Assembly (NCBI RefSeq): GCF_003711105.1
Contig: NZ_CP023865.1
Location: 4,303,001 to 4,367,000 of the forward strand
Direction of reading: 5' to 3'
Origin: Actinoplanes teichomyceticus ATCC 31121
GTDB lineage: Bacteria > Actinomycetota > Actinomycetes > Mycobacteriales > Micromonosporaceae
DNA length: 64,000 bases
The notes beneath the pieces are model-generated. The model was not told the DNA's origin. It was given only the letters and a program-made list of their open reading frames with translations, and did no database searches. Made by a program: the position numbers and the translations under genes. How positions within the stretch are numbered: the stretch's first letter is position 1; each line of letters starts with the position of its first letter. Below, piece after piece: positions 36,401 to 43,769 of this stretch.

Positions 36401-37336
36401 TTCGGCGAGGACAACCGGCGCACCCTGGCGTTCGCCAACAACCTGGGCACGTCGTACCGGCTGACCGGCGACTTCCGGCGGGCGCTGGACATGGACCGGA
36501 CCACGCTGCAGCGGATGACGCAGACGCTCGGCGACGATCATTTCCGCACCCTGCTGTCCGCCAACAACGTCGGCCGGGACCTGCGCGAGGCCGGCGAGTA
36601 CCGCGAGTCGGTGAACCTGCTGCGCGGCGTGCGCCGCGGCTTCGAGAAACTGTACGGTCAGCACTCCCGGGACGCGCTCAGCGTGCAGACCAACCTGGCG
36701 GTGTCGATGCGCGGCGCCGGGCAGGTCGACGAGGCACGGGAGCTGCTCGACGAGGCCTACGAGCGGCTCACCGTCGTCCTCGGCCCGGAGAGCCCGGAAA
36801 CCCTGATCACCCGGCTGAGCCGGGCGGCCACCATGCTGCTGACCGAGGACTTCGCCACGGCGCGGGCGGAGTTCGAACAGGTCGAGAGCATCCTGGTACG
36901 CCGGTTCGGCGAGGGGCATCCGTACGTGCTGATCGGCCGGCACAACCTGGCGGTGGCGCTGGGCGAGGCCGGCGCGGTCGAGCTCGCCCTGCCGATCGCC
37001 CGCGCCACCACCGGGGCGCTGCGCGACAAGCTGGGTGAACGGCACCCGGCAACGATGGCCGCCGAGAACAACCTGGCGCTGTTCCTGATCGAGTCGGGCG
37101 AGCGCGAGACCGGCCGGCAGCTGCTGGCCGACACCGTCGACCGGCTGATCTGCACACTGGACGAGGACCACCCGGACACCTACCTGAGCCAGGGCAACCT
37201 CGCGCTGACCGGCCGGACCGACCATCTGCAGATCGCCGAGCAGCTCGCCGAGCGGCTCGGCTCCGACCACCCGACGGTGCGGTCACTGCACCGGCGGCGG
37301 CGCGTCTACCGGATCCTCGACCCGCACACCTACTGA
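33479..37336 (+). CDS. fxsT: FxsT: ParA-like / NB-ARC / TPR protein
   Basis: A 1285-residue protein, 8 bp after fxsC. Residues 8-300 are a ParA/MinD-like P-loop domain (TFYSYKGGTGRTMALANVAW, deviant Walker A at 15-21; DWDLESPGLHRFF; TLLDSRTGLSDVADIC). Residues about 470-780 are a STAND/NB-ARC ATPase (NPRFTGRDSELRRIRETLKR; P-loop GGAGTGKSQ near 498; WLLIFDNADRHADI as Walker B; LVTTRNAEW as sensor). From about 860 to the end there are tetratricopeptide repeats with recurring DRETLRAQEDLIGDSHPYTL-like units. This is the FxsT architecture. STAND-TPR proteins act as switches that sense a ligand and then assemble. No membrane segment. Confidence 0.9.
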   Translation: MVDREGQIVTFYSYKGGTGRTMALANVAWILAANGHRVLAADWDLESPGLHRFFAPFLSPEQVATTRGVIGLITEYQWATLPRDERGNGLPETERPADWYREYAKAERYAFSINWAFPGGGSLDVLLAGHSSLEYEASLNGLNWEDFYNRLGGAHFFDALREDMKSRYDYTLLDSRTGLSDVADICTIHLPDVIVDCFTLSEQGIDGGASVAAQIRTYEDERLRRILPVPMRVDNGEQSKADAGRTLARRRFTRLPAGMTEEERRNYWYEVEVPYRTYYAYEEMLATFGDEPGNPASLLSSYERLTGYITDGRVNRMPPLEPGLRRQVVARFERKPALVEETLMLRYAPQDQVWAEWALAVYTAARLRVVDGGRSGEPADPGTREVVLHSDEFAGTGNRSAVALCVGDSTPAPDEFDAWDSLHGHGAESAIGRALRLVGADDRGAADWHATLPRYPGELPQVQNPPTRNPRFTGRDSELRRIRETLKRAGGTPVALVGGAGTGKSQLAIEYAHRFAGAYDVIWWVPADPPQFVETIMADLGAELNYPRRATLDDTAGVVVRRLSRGGGREGTPLRWLLIFDNADRHADIARYLPRGNGHLLVTTRNAEWGDVAKVIEVEGFSRAESIEHLRFRVGTQAITRAEADRVAEAVGDLPILVVLAAAWLHDTGRSAQEYLSGLEKSGTVRNAAIGVWEVILERLRATSNGAYRLLQLASVLQPDISLSLLYSDEVARVIAQYDKDVARQLADRMSEHDVTSALMQPINRLSLVKLDPEKRRVTVHRLLQSALRDRMAPERLAEVRHAVHRVLARARPAGEVEDAQTWDAFRLLWSHLDGSDPEGCRDDDVRQLVIDRIRYIYLVGSFRQGLDYAIRADRRWSAQLETLSPDDEDRHALLVRLLHLRFHRGNLLRSLGEFRQALELDRETLRAQEDLIGDSHPYTLFTAGSYGADLRALGHYQEALQRDILTYRLSADRFGEDNRRTLAFANNLGTSYRLTGDFRRALDMDRTTLQRMTQTLGDDHFRTLLSANNVGRDLREAGEYRESVNLLRGVRRGFEKLYGQHSRDALSVQTNLAVSMRGAGQVDEARELLDEAYERLTVVLGPESPETLITRLSRAATMLLTEDFATARAEFEQVESILVRRFGEGHPYVLIGRHNLAVALGEAGAVELALPIARATTGALRDKLGERHPATMAAENNLALFLIESGERETGRQLLADTVDRLICTLDEDHPDTYLSQGNLALTGRTDHLQIAEQLAERLGSDHPTVRSLHRRRRVYRILDPHTY

Positions 37337-37351
37337 CCGGCCCCGGGCCGG
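37337..37351. terminator. short palindrome after fxsT
   Basis: CCGGCCCCGGGCCGG directly follows the fxsT stop and sits in the 19-bp gap to a convergent gene. With a realistic loop only a 5-bp stem remains and there is no U-tract, so terminator function is uncertain. Confidence 0.3.
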
Positions 37352-37355
37352 CGGC

Positions 37356-38273
37356 TCAGCGGGCCAGGCCGGCGACGACCGGGCGGGCGGCCAGCCAGCG
37401 CAGCGTGCGCGGCAGCTCGGGCATCGCGTCGAAGTGCGCGGCGCCCGGGCGCACGTCCAGCTCGGCGGTGCCGATCTGGTGGGCCAGGTAGCGCGAGTGC
37501 ACCGCCGGGGCGAAGGTGTCCTCCCCGCCGTGCCACAGCCGCACCGGGGCGGTGATCGCGCGCAGGTCGACCTGCCAGTCCCGGCGCAGCGCGAACAGGT
37601 CGTCGATCCAGCCGTACGGCCCGTTCTTGATCGCGTCGCGGTAGGACAGCCGCAGCTGCCGCCGCAGCGCCGCGTCGCTGACCACCCGCTGGTCGGCGAC
37701 GGTCATCTGCTCGGTCAGCAGCCCGAGCAGGAAGTCCGGATCGGTGCTGATCTCGGTGGCCCGGCGGCGGATCTCCGACTCCAGCTCGGCCGGGTCGGTC
37801 ACCGCCTTGCTCATCTGCTCGTGATTGTCGTCGTTCATCCCGTCGAACCAGCCGGGCGCACCCGCCGGGGCCAGGCTGACCAGCACCGCGACCCGGATGA
37901 TCCGGTCACGCAGCGCGGCGTCGGCGGCGCAGGCCAGCGCGTGCGGGCCGCCGCCGGAGCGGCCGACCACCGAGAACCGGTCCAGCCGGAGCGCGTCGGC
38001 GATGGCCCGGACGTCCTGCGCGGCGTGCGCCACGTCGCGGCCGCGGACCCGGTCGGAGTCGCCGTAACCCGGGCGGTCGTAAGTGATCAGCCGGATGCCG
38101 AGCCGGTGCAGCACGATGCCGCGCGGACGGGGGCCGAGGCGGCTGCCGGGGGTGCCGTGCAGCAGGACGACCGGGAAACCGTGCGCTGGGCCGAGAACCT
38201 CGAAGGCGATCCGGCGGCCGTCCCGCGGGCGGCGCACCAACCGGGTCCCTGACGCGGCATCGGCCACCGTCAC
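37356..38273 (-). CDS. alpha/beta hydrolase
   Basis: A 305-residue hydrolase with a GTG start at 38273 behind AGGGAGGG. Seen: DGRRIAFEVLGPAHGFPVVL, LLHGTPGSRLGPRPRG (oxyanion loop), TYDRPGYGDSDRVRGRD, the nucleophile elbow VVGRSGGGPHALA, an Asp in WHGGEDTFAPAVHSRYLAHQ and a His in PGAAHFDAMPEL. The triad is complete. The substrate is unknown. It is divergent from the FAD/Fe-S dehydrogenase, with a 321-bp shared upstream region. Confidence 0.85.
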   Translation of the reverse strand: MTVADAASGTRLVRRPRDGRRIAFEVLGPAHGFPVVLLHGTPGSRLGPRPRGIVLHRLGIRLITYDRPGYGDSDRVRGRDVAHAAQDVRAIADALRLDRFSVVGRSGGGPHALACAADAALRDRIIRVAVLVSLAPAGAPGWFDGMNDDNHEQMSKAVTDPAELESEIRRRATEISTDPDFLLGLLTEQMTVADQRVVSDAALRRQLRLSYRDAIKNGPYGWIDDLFALRRDWQVDLRAITAPVRLWHGGEDTFAPAVHSRYLAHQIGTAELDVRPGAAHFDAMPELPRTLRWLAARPVVAGLAR

Positions 38274-38594
38274 CCCGCCCTCCCTGAAAAAGCTGACAGC
38301 GTCCGAGCCTAGACCCCCGTGCCCCGCGTACGCCATGACGTCCTGCAAGTATTTCAGCGATGGGTGCCGGACGCCCGTAACCGCCCGTGCCAAACCGCTG
38401 AGCAGGACGGATATCCGCCGACCGGGGCACGACAGCGCCTTGCCCGTACGATCCGGGGCCGCCCTCGCGTACCGGATCGGGCCGGTCTGTGACCTGCGCG
38501 ACCGCGTCCCGCGCTGCGGGAAGGCCGACCCACCCGCGTCTACCATGTCGGTAATGTGCTCGCACTGCCCGCCGACAGATTGCCCTGAACAAAC
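38274..38594. other. 321-bp divergent intergenic region without a visible gene
   Basis: The region separates the leftward hydrolase from the rightward FAD/Fe-S dehydrogenase. I see no coding frame with a family match, no clear -35/-10 pair for either gene and no convincing operator. Just before the hydrolase start, TGAAAAAGCTGACAG is the only A/T-richer stretch. Confidence 0.5.
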
Positions 38595-41405
38595 GTGACA
38601 ACCGCAGCGATCCCGACCTCCCTCGTCCATGCCCTGGCCGGGGCGGGCGTGTCCGACGTGCTGACCGACACGGCACACCGAGCGGCGTACGCGAGCGACG
38701 CCTCCCTGTACCGGGTGGTGCCGCAGGCGATCGTCCGGCCGCGCCACGACGACGACGTGGCGGCGACCCTGCGGGTCTGCCGCGAGCTCGGGATCCCGGT
38801 CACCGCCCGGGGCGCGGGCACCTCGGTGGCCGGCAACGCGATCGGCCCCGGGGTGATCCTCGACTTCAGCCGGCACATGAACCGGGTGCTGGCCGTGGAC
38901 GGCGAGGCCCGCACCGCGCGGGTGCAGGCCGGCACGGTCCAGGCGACGCTGCAGGCCGCCGCCCGGCCGTACGGGCTGCGGTTCGGGCCGGACCCGTCGA
39001 CGCACACCCGCTGCACCATCGGCGGCATGATCGGCAACAACTCGTGCGGCTCCCGGACCCTCGGCTACGGGCGCACCTCGGACAACGTGGTGGCGCTGAG
39101 CGCGTACACCATCGACGGGCAACGGCTGGTCACCGATCCGCTGCGGGGCGCCGAGAAGATCACCGGCGCGCTGCGCGACCTGATCGGCGCCAACCTCGCG
39201 GTCGGCCGGACCGAGTTCGCGACCTTCGGCCGCCAGGTCTCCGGGTACGCCGTGGAGCACCTGCTGCCGGAGAACGGTTTCAACCTCACCGAGTTCCTGG
39301 TCGGCAGCGAGGGCACGCTGGCCGTGGTCACCGAGGCGACGGTGCGCCTGGTCGCCGACCCGGCGTACCGCACGCTGGTGGTGCTCGGCTACCCGGACTT
39401 CGGCGCGGCCGGCGACGTCATCCCCGGCATCCTGCAGTTCCGGCCGACCGCCTGCGAGGGCCTCGACCACCGGATCTGCGACGTGGTGCGCAGCCGGCGC
39501 GGCCCGGACGCCGTCCCGCCGCTGCCGGCCGGCACCGCGTGGCTGATGGTCGAGATCGCCGGTGACGACCCGGACGAGGTGCGCGACCGGGTGGCCCGGC
39601 TGGTCGCCGCCGCCGGGGCGGAGGACTCGCTGGTCGTCGAGGACCCGGCGAAGGCCGCTCCACTGTGGAAGATCCGCGAGGACGGCGCCGGGCTGGCCGG
39701 CCGCGCGCCGTCCGGCCTGCCCGCGCACGCCGGGTGGGAGGACGCCGCGGTGCCGCCCGCCAAGATCGGCGCGTACCTGCGGGACTTCGACGTGCTGGTC
39801 GAGCGGCACGGGCTCAGCGCGATGCCGTACGGGCACCTCGGCGACGGCTGCGTGCACGTGCGGCTGGACTTCCCGCTGGACTCCCCGGGCGGGCCGGGCC
39901 GGTTCCGGGCGTTCCTGGAGGACGCGGCCGACCTGGTGGTCAGCTACGGCGGGTCGCTCTCCGGCGAGCACGGCGACGGGCGGGCCCGCAGCGAGCTGCT
40001 GAGCCGGATGTACTCGCCCGCGGCGATGGACCTGTTCCGGCAGATCAAGCACACCTTCGACCCGGACAACCTGCTGAACCCGGGGAACCTGGTGGACCCC
40101 GACCCGGTGGACGCGAACATCCGGGTGTCGCAGGCGCGGAAGGTCACCACCGGGCTGGCCCTGGCCTACCACCACGACGGCGGGGATTTCAACCAGGCCG
40201 TGCACCGGTGCACCGGCGTGGGCAAGTGCCGCGCCGACACCACCGTGCTCGGCGGGGTGATGTGCCCGTCGTACCTGGCCACCAAGAACGAGAAGGACTC
40301 CACCCGGGGGCGGGCCCGGGTGCTGCAGGAGATGCTCGACGGTGACCTCGCCCCGGACTGGCGGGCCGAGGCCGTGCACGACGCGCTCGACCTCTGCCTG
40401 GCCTGCAAGGGCTGCGCGTCGGACTGCCCGACCGGGATCGACATGGCGGCGTACAAGTCCGAGGTGCTGCACCAGAGCTACCGGCGCCGCCTGCGGCCCC
40501 GGTCGCACTACTCGCTGGGCTGGCTGCCCCGGTGGTCGCGGCTGGCGTCCCGGATGCCGCGCCTGGCCAACCTGATGACCGGCCTGCCCGGCATCCGCCG
40601 CCTCGCCCTGTTTGCGGCGGGCGTGGACGCGCGGCGCTCCATCCCGACGTTCGCCGACCGGACGTTCCGGGCGTCGTTCACCCCGGCCGCGACCGGCAAG
40701 CCGGTCATCCTGTTCGTGGACAGCTTCACCGACCACTTCGCGCCGGAGATCGCCCGGGCCGCGGTCGACCTGCTCACCGACGCCGGCTACGCCCCGCAGA
40801 TCACCAGCCGTACCGCGTGCTGCGGACTGACCTGGATCACCACCGGCCAGCTCGACGCCGCCCGGCGCATCCTCGGCGCCACCGTGCAGGAGCTGCACGA
40901 GGCGGTCAAGCAGGGCGTCCCGATCGTCGGGCTGGAGCCGTCGTGCACCGGCGTGCTGCGCGGCGACGCCGTCGAACTCGTCGACAACGAGGCGGCGCGG
41001 GCGGTCGCCGGCGCCACCAGAACGGTGGCCGAGCTGCTCGCCGCCACACCCGGATGGACCCCGCCGTCGCTGGACGGCGTCCGCGTGATCGCCCAGCCGC
41101 ACTGCCACCACCACGCGGTGATGGGCTGGGAGGCCGACGCCAAGCTGCTCAAGCGGGCCGGGGCGACGGTGAAACGGCTCGGCGGCTGCTGCGGGCTGGC
41201 CGGCAACTTCGGGGTCGAGCGCGGGCACTACGAGGTGTCCGTGCAGGTGGCCCGGCAGCAGCTGCTGCCGGCGCTGGAGAAGGCCGAGGAGGGTGACATC
41301 TTCCTGGCCGACGGGTTCTCCTGCCGCACCCAGGCCGGCGACCTGGCCGACGTCTCCGGCGTGCACCTGGTCCAGCTGCTGGCCGACGCGCTGCCGAAGC
41401 GCTGA
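38595..41405 (+). CDS. FAD- and Fe-S-binding D-lactate-type dehydrogenase (Dld-II-like)
   Basis: A 936-residue fusion. Residues about 35-270 are the FAD-binding (PCMH) domain: PVTARGAGTSVAGNAIGPG, CTIGGMIGNNSCGSRTLGYG, VGSEGTLAVVTEATVRL. Residues 270-520 are the FAD-oxidase C domain, ending HTFDPDNLLNPGNL. A ferredoxin-type unit follows (CTGVGKCRADT...MCPSYLATKNEKDSTRGRAR; CLACKGCASDCPTGIDMA), then two CCG domains (SRTACCGLTW; LGGCCGLAGNFGVERGHYEV). Shewanella Dld-II has this length and order, so it probably oxidises D-lactate to pyruvate and passes electrons to the quinone pool; other 2-hydroxyacids are possible. GTG start, no clear ribosome site. Confidence 0.82.
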   Translation: MTTAAIPTSLVHALAGAGVSDVLTDTAHRAAYASDASLYRVVPQAIVRPRHDDDVAATLRVCRELGIPVTARGAGTSVAGNAIGPGVILDFSRHMNRVLAVDGEARTARVQAGTVQATLQAAARPYGLRFGPDPSTHTRCTIGGMIGNNSCGSRTLGYGRTSDNVVALSAYTIDGQRLVTDPLRGAEKITGALRDLIGANLAVGRTEFATFGRQVSGYAVEHLLPENGFNLTEFLVGSEGTLAVVTEATVRLVADPAYRTLVVLGYPDFGAAGDVIPGILQFRPTACEGLDHRICDVVRSRRGPDAVPPLPAGTAWLMVEIAGDDPDEVRDRVARLVAAAGAEDSLVVEDPAKAAPLWKIREDGAGLAGRAPSGLPAHAGWEDAAVPPAKIGAYLRDFDVLVERHGLSAMPYGHLGDGCVHVRLDFPLDSPGGPGRFRAFLEDAADLVVSYGGSLSGEHGDGRARSELLSRMYSPAAMDLFRQIKHTFDPDNLLNPGNLVDPDPVDANIRVSQARKVTTGLALAYHHDGGDFNQAVHRCTGVGKCRADTTVLGGVMCPSYLATKNEKDSTRGRARVLQEMLDGDLAPDWRAEAVHDALDLCLACKGCASDCPTGIDMAAYKSEVLHQSYRRRLRPRSHYSLGWLPRWSRLASRMPRLANLMTGLPGIRRLALFAAGVDARRSIPTFADRTFRASFTPAATGKPVILFVDSFTDHFAPEIARAAVDLLTDAGYAPQITSRTACCGLTWITTGQLDAARRILGATVQELHEAVKQGVPIVGLEPSCTGVLRGDAVELVDNEAARAVAGATRTVAELLAATPGWTPPSLDGVRVIAQPHCHHHAVMGWEADAKLLKRAGATVKRLGGCCGLAGNFGVERGHYEVSVQVARQQLLPALEKAEEGDIFLADGFSCRTQAGDLADVSGVHLVQLLADALPKR

Positions 41406-41555
41406 CCACCCGGATCCGGACCTTCACCTGGGCCGACCACGACGCGGTCGCCGCGGTGTGGGCGGCGGCCGCCCGGGAGGGCGTGCCCCGGGCGGAGCTG
41501 ACGGGCGCTCGGCTACCTCCCGATGCCGGGCGTGCTGTGCACCAAGCCGCTCTGA
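41402..41555 (+). pseudogene. relic of a GNAT acetyltransferase
   Basis: Directly after the dehydrogenase stop, one frame reads TRIRTFTWADHDAVAAVWAA then AAREGVPRAEL, the usual first helices of a GNAT N-acetyltransferase. Another frame then gives ALGYLPMPGVLCTKPL and a stop at 41553-41555, like the closing strand of such proteins. About 100 residues including the acetyl-CoA site are missing. Too short for certainty. Confidence 0.45.
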
Positions 41556-41605
41556 GCGCACGGCCCCGCTGACCGCCCGGCGGGGACGGGCGGGCTGGCA
41601 CGGGC

Positions 41606-42625
41606 GTGGTCGAATGGGGCGTGTTGCTCCTCGCTCCCCTGCTCGCGGCCGCGGTGACGGCCGGCCCGGTCTGCACCATCGACGACGAACGCCTCGACGA
41701 GCTGTCCGGCCTGGTCGCGACCGCCGACGGATACATAGCGGTCAACGACGGGGCCGACCAGGCGTCCCATCGGAAGATCTTCTACCTGGACCGGGACTGC
41801 TCGGTCGCGAAGGCGGTGTCGTACCCGTCGCGCCCGCGCGACACCGAGGACCTGCAACTCGGGCCGGACGGGACGCTGTGGGTGGGCGACATCGGCGACA
41901 ACGGCAACAACCGTGACACCGTCGCGGTGTGGAAGCTGTCGCCCGGGGCGGCGAAACCGCGCCTGTACCGGATGTCGTACCCGGACGGGGCGCACGACGC
42001 GGAAGCGCTGCTGATCGGGGCGGACCAGACCCCGATCGTGGTGACCAAGTCGGCGGGGTCGGCCGGGATCTACGTCCCGCAGGGGCCGCTGCGGTCCGGC
42101 GGGACGACTCCGCTGCGACGGGCCGGCGAGGTGGCCGTGCCGTTCACCACCACCGGCAATCCGTTCTCGCTGGCCGGCCGTCTGGTGATCACCGGGGCGG
42201 CGGGCAGCCCGGACGGGACGCGGGTGGTGCTGCGGACCTACGCGGACGCCTTCGAGTACACCGTGACCGGCGGCGACGTCGTCGCGGCGCTCACCTCCGG
42301 CGCCCCGCGGCAGATCGCGCTGCCGGACGAGCCACAGGGCGAGGCGGTCGCGTACACCGCCGACGGGACGGCGCTGCTCACCGTCTCCGAGGGAGCCCGG
42401 CCGGTGCTGCGCCGCTACCCGCTGCCCGCCGCCTCGCCGTCGGCGTCCCGCCGGTCGGCCGCCGCTGCCCCGCCGGCATCGACACCCGCCGCGCGGGCGG
42501 CGGCGCCGGCATCGGACGAGACCCGGCCACCGCTCGTGGCGATCCTGCTGGCGCTGCTCGCCGGGACCGGCGCGGTGCTGGCCACCGCCGCGCTCCTGCG
42601 CCGCCGAGCCGGTCGCCGGACCTGA
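41606..42625 (+). CDS. secreted/anchored propeller-like protein of unknown function
   Basis: A 339-residue protein. It has an N-terminal signal (VLLLAPLLAAAVTAGPVCT), then a globular region with repeated strand-turn motifs (LSGLVATADGYIAVNDGAD; DTEDLQLGPDGTLWVGDIGD; DGTRVVLRTYADAFEYTV; GEAVAYTADGTALLTVSE). That pattern resembles a beta-propeller or esterase-like repeat. A Ser/Ala/Pro-rich spacer of about 45 residues leads to a C-terminal membrane segment (LVAILLALLAGTGAVLATAA) and RRRAGRRT. So it is an extracytoplasmic domain on a wall-spanning stalk. Ligand unknown. Confidence 0.7.
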   Translation: MVEWGVLLLAPLLAAAVTAGPVCTIDDERLDELSGLVATADGYIAVNDGADQASHRKIFYLDRDCSVAKAVSYPSRPRDTEDLQLGPDGTLWVGDIGDNGNNRDTVAVWKLSPGAAKPRLYRMSYPDGAHDAEALLIGADQTPIVVTKSAGSAGIYVPQGPLRSGGTTPLRRAGEVAVPFTTTGNPFSLAGRLVITGAAGSPDGTRVVLRTYADAFEYTVTGGDVVAALTSGAPRQIALPDEPQGEAVAYTADGTALLTVSEGARPVLRRYPLPAASPSASRRSAAAAPPASTPAARAAAPASDETRPPLVAILLALLAGTGAVLATAALLRRRAGRRT

Positions 42626-42670
42626 TCCGATGACGACACCCCCAACCCGCACCGGGCGGCCGCCGAACCG

Positions 42671-42850
42671 GATCCGGTGACGGCGCGCCACAGCACCGGG
42701 CTGAGCGCCGAACCCGATCCGGTGACGGCGCGCCACAGCACCGGGCTGAGCGCCGAACCCGATCCGGTGACGGCGCGCCACAGCACCGGGCCGAGCGCCC
42801 AACCCGACCCGGTGACGGCGCTCCGTACCGCCGGGCCGGTCGTCACCGCA
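42671..42850. repeat. 45-bp intergenic tandem repeat
   Basis: Three near-identical 45-bp units start at 42671, 42716 and 42761; a decayed fourth starts at 42806. Each begins GATCCGGTGACGGCGCGCCA and ends CCGAACCC. Because 45 is a multiple of three, frames stay open on both strands across the array, creating spurious ORFs. The repeats fill most of the 304-bp gap before larE. Confidence 0.85.
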
Positions 42851-42929
42851 TGGACCGACCGGGCGCGGGAACGCTTGCCATCCGTCCCGGGCTGCGATGA
42901 GCTGGAAGCCGCCGAGAGAGGAGAGCACG

Positions 42930-43769
42930 ATGGCCGGCACGGAGCTCGACGATGCGGTGACCCGACTCGGCACGCTGCTGACCGGAATCGATCGGCTGGC
43001 GGTGGCGTTCTCCGGTGGCGTCGACTCGTCGCTGCTGCTGGCCCTCGCGGCGCGGGCGCTCGGCCGGGACCGGGTCCTGGCCGTGCTGGGCGTCTCCCCG
43101 AGCCTGCCGGAGGACGAGCGGGCCGCCGCGCACGAGGTCGCCCGCCACCTCGGGGTCCCGGTCGCCGAGGTGCTCACCCGCGAGGGCGACCGCGCGGCCT
43201 ACCGGCGCAACGGACCGGACCGGTGTTTCCACTGCAAGGACGAGCTGTTCACGCGGATCGGTGACGAGGTGCTCGCCGCGTACCGGGTGGACGCGGTGGC
43301 GTACGGGGAGAACGCCGACGACGCCCGCCGCCCGGACCGGCCCGGCGCCCGCGCCGCCGCCGCGCACCGGGTGCTGCGGCCGCTGGCCGACCTCGGCCTC
43401 GGCAAGTCCGACGTGCGCCGCCTGGCGCGGGCCTGCGGCCTGCCCTGCGCCGACAAACCGGCGGCGCCCTGCCTGGCCTCGCGGATTCCGCACTTCAGCG
43501 AGGTCACGCCGGTCAAGCTGGCGCAGATCGAGCAGGCCGAGGCGGCCCTGCGCCGGCTGGGCTTCGCCGATTTCCGGGTACGCCATCACGGCGACGTCGC
43601 CCGCATCGAACTGCCCCCGGACGATCTGCCGCGGGCGGTACGCACACCGCTGCGGGAAGCGCTCCACGCGGCCGTGGTGGCCGCAGGTTTCCGGTTCGCC
43701 GCCCTGGACATCGCCGGCATCCAGTCGGGCGCCTTCACCCTGCCGCTGGTCCGGGCCGCCCGTGACTGA
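42930..43769 (+). CDS. larE: ATP-dependent sacrificial sulfur transferase LarE
   Basis: A 279-residue PP-loop enzyme, ATG at 42930 behind GAGAGGAGAG. Seen: VAFSGGVDSSLLLALAARAL (PP-loop), GPDRCFHCKDELFTRIGD, AYGENADDARRPDRPGARA and ADKPAAPCLASRIPHFSEVT, which holds the Cys expected to donate sulfur. LarE adds sulfur to the pyridinium cofactor made by LarB, giving the thiocarboxylated ligand of the nickel-pincer nucleotide. Its stop overlaps the fused larBC gene by 8 bp. No larA is in the window. Confidence 0.92.
   Translation: MAGTELDDAVTRLGTLLTGIDRLAVAFSGGVDSSLLLALAARALGRDRVLAVLGVSPSLPEDERAAAHEVARHLGVPVAEVLTREGDRAAYRRNGPDRCFHCKDELFTRIGDEVLAAYRVDAVAYGENADDARRPDRPGARAAAAHRVLRPLADLGLGKSDVRRLARACGLPCADKPAAPCLASRIPHFSEVTPVKLAQIEQAEAALRRLGFADFRVRHHGDVARIELPPDDLPRAVRTPLREALHAAVVAAGFRFAALDIAGIQSGAFTLPLVRAARD

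Noticed and set aside
42677..43264. Open frame of ~195 codons across the 45-bp repeats and into larE
   Set aside because: It is a by-product of a repeat length divisible by three; it has no family match and overlaps larE in the wrong frame.
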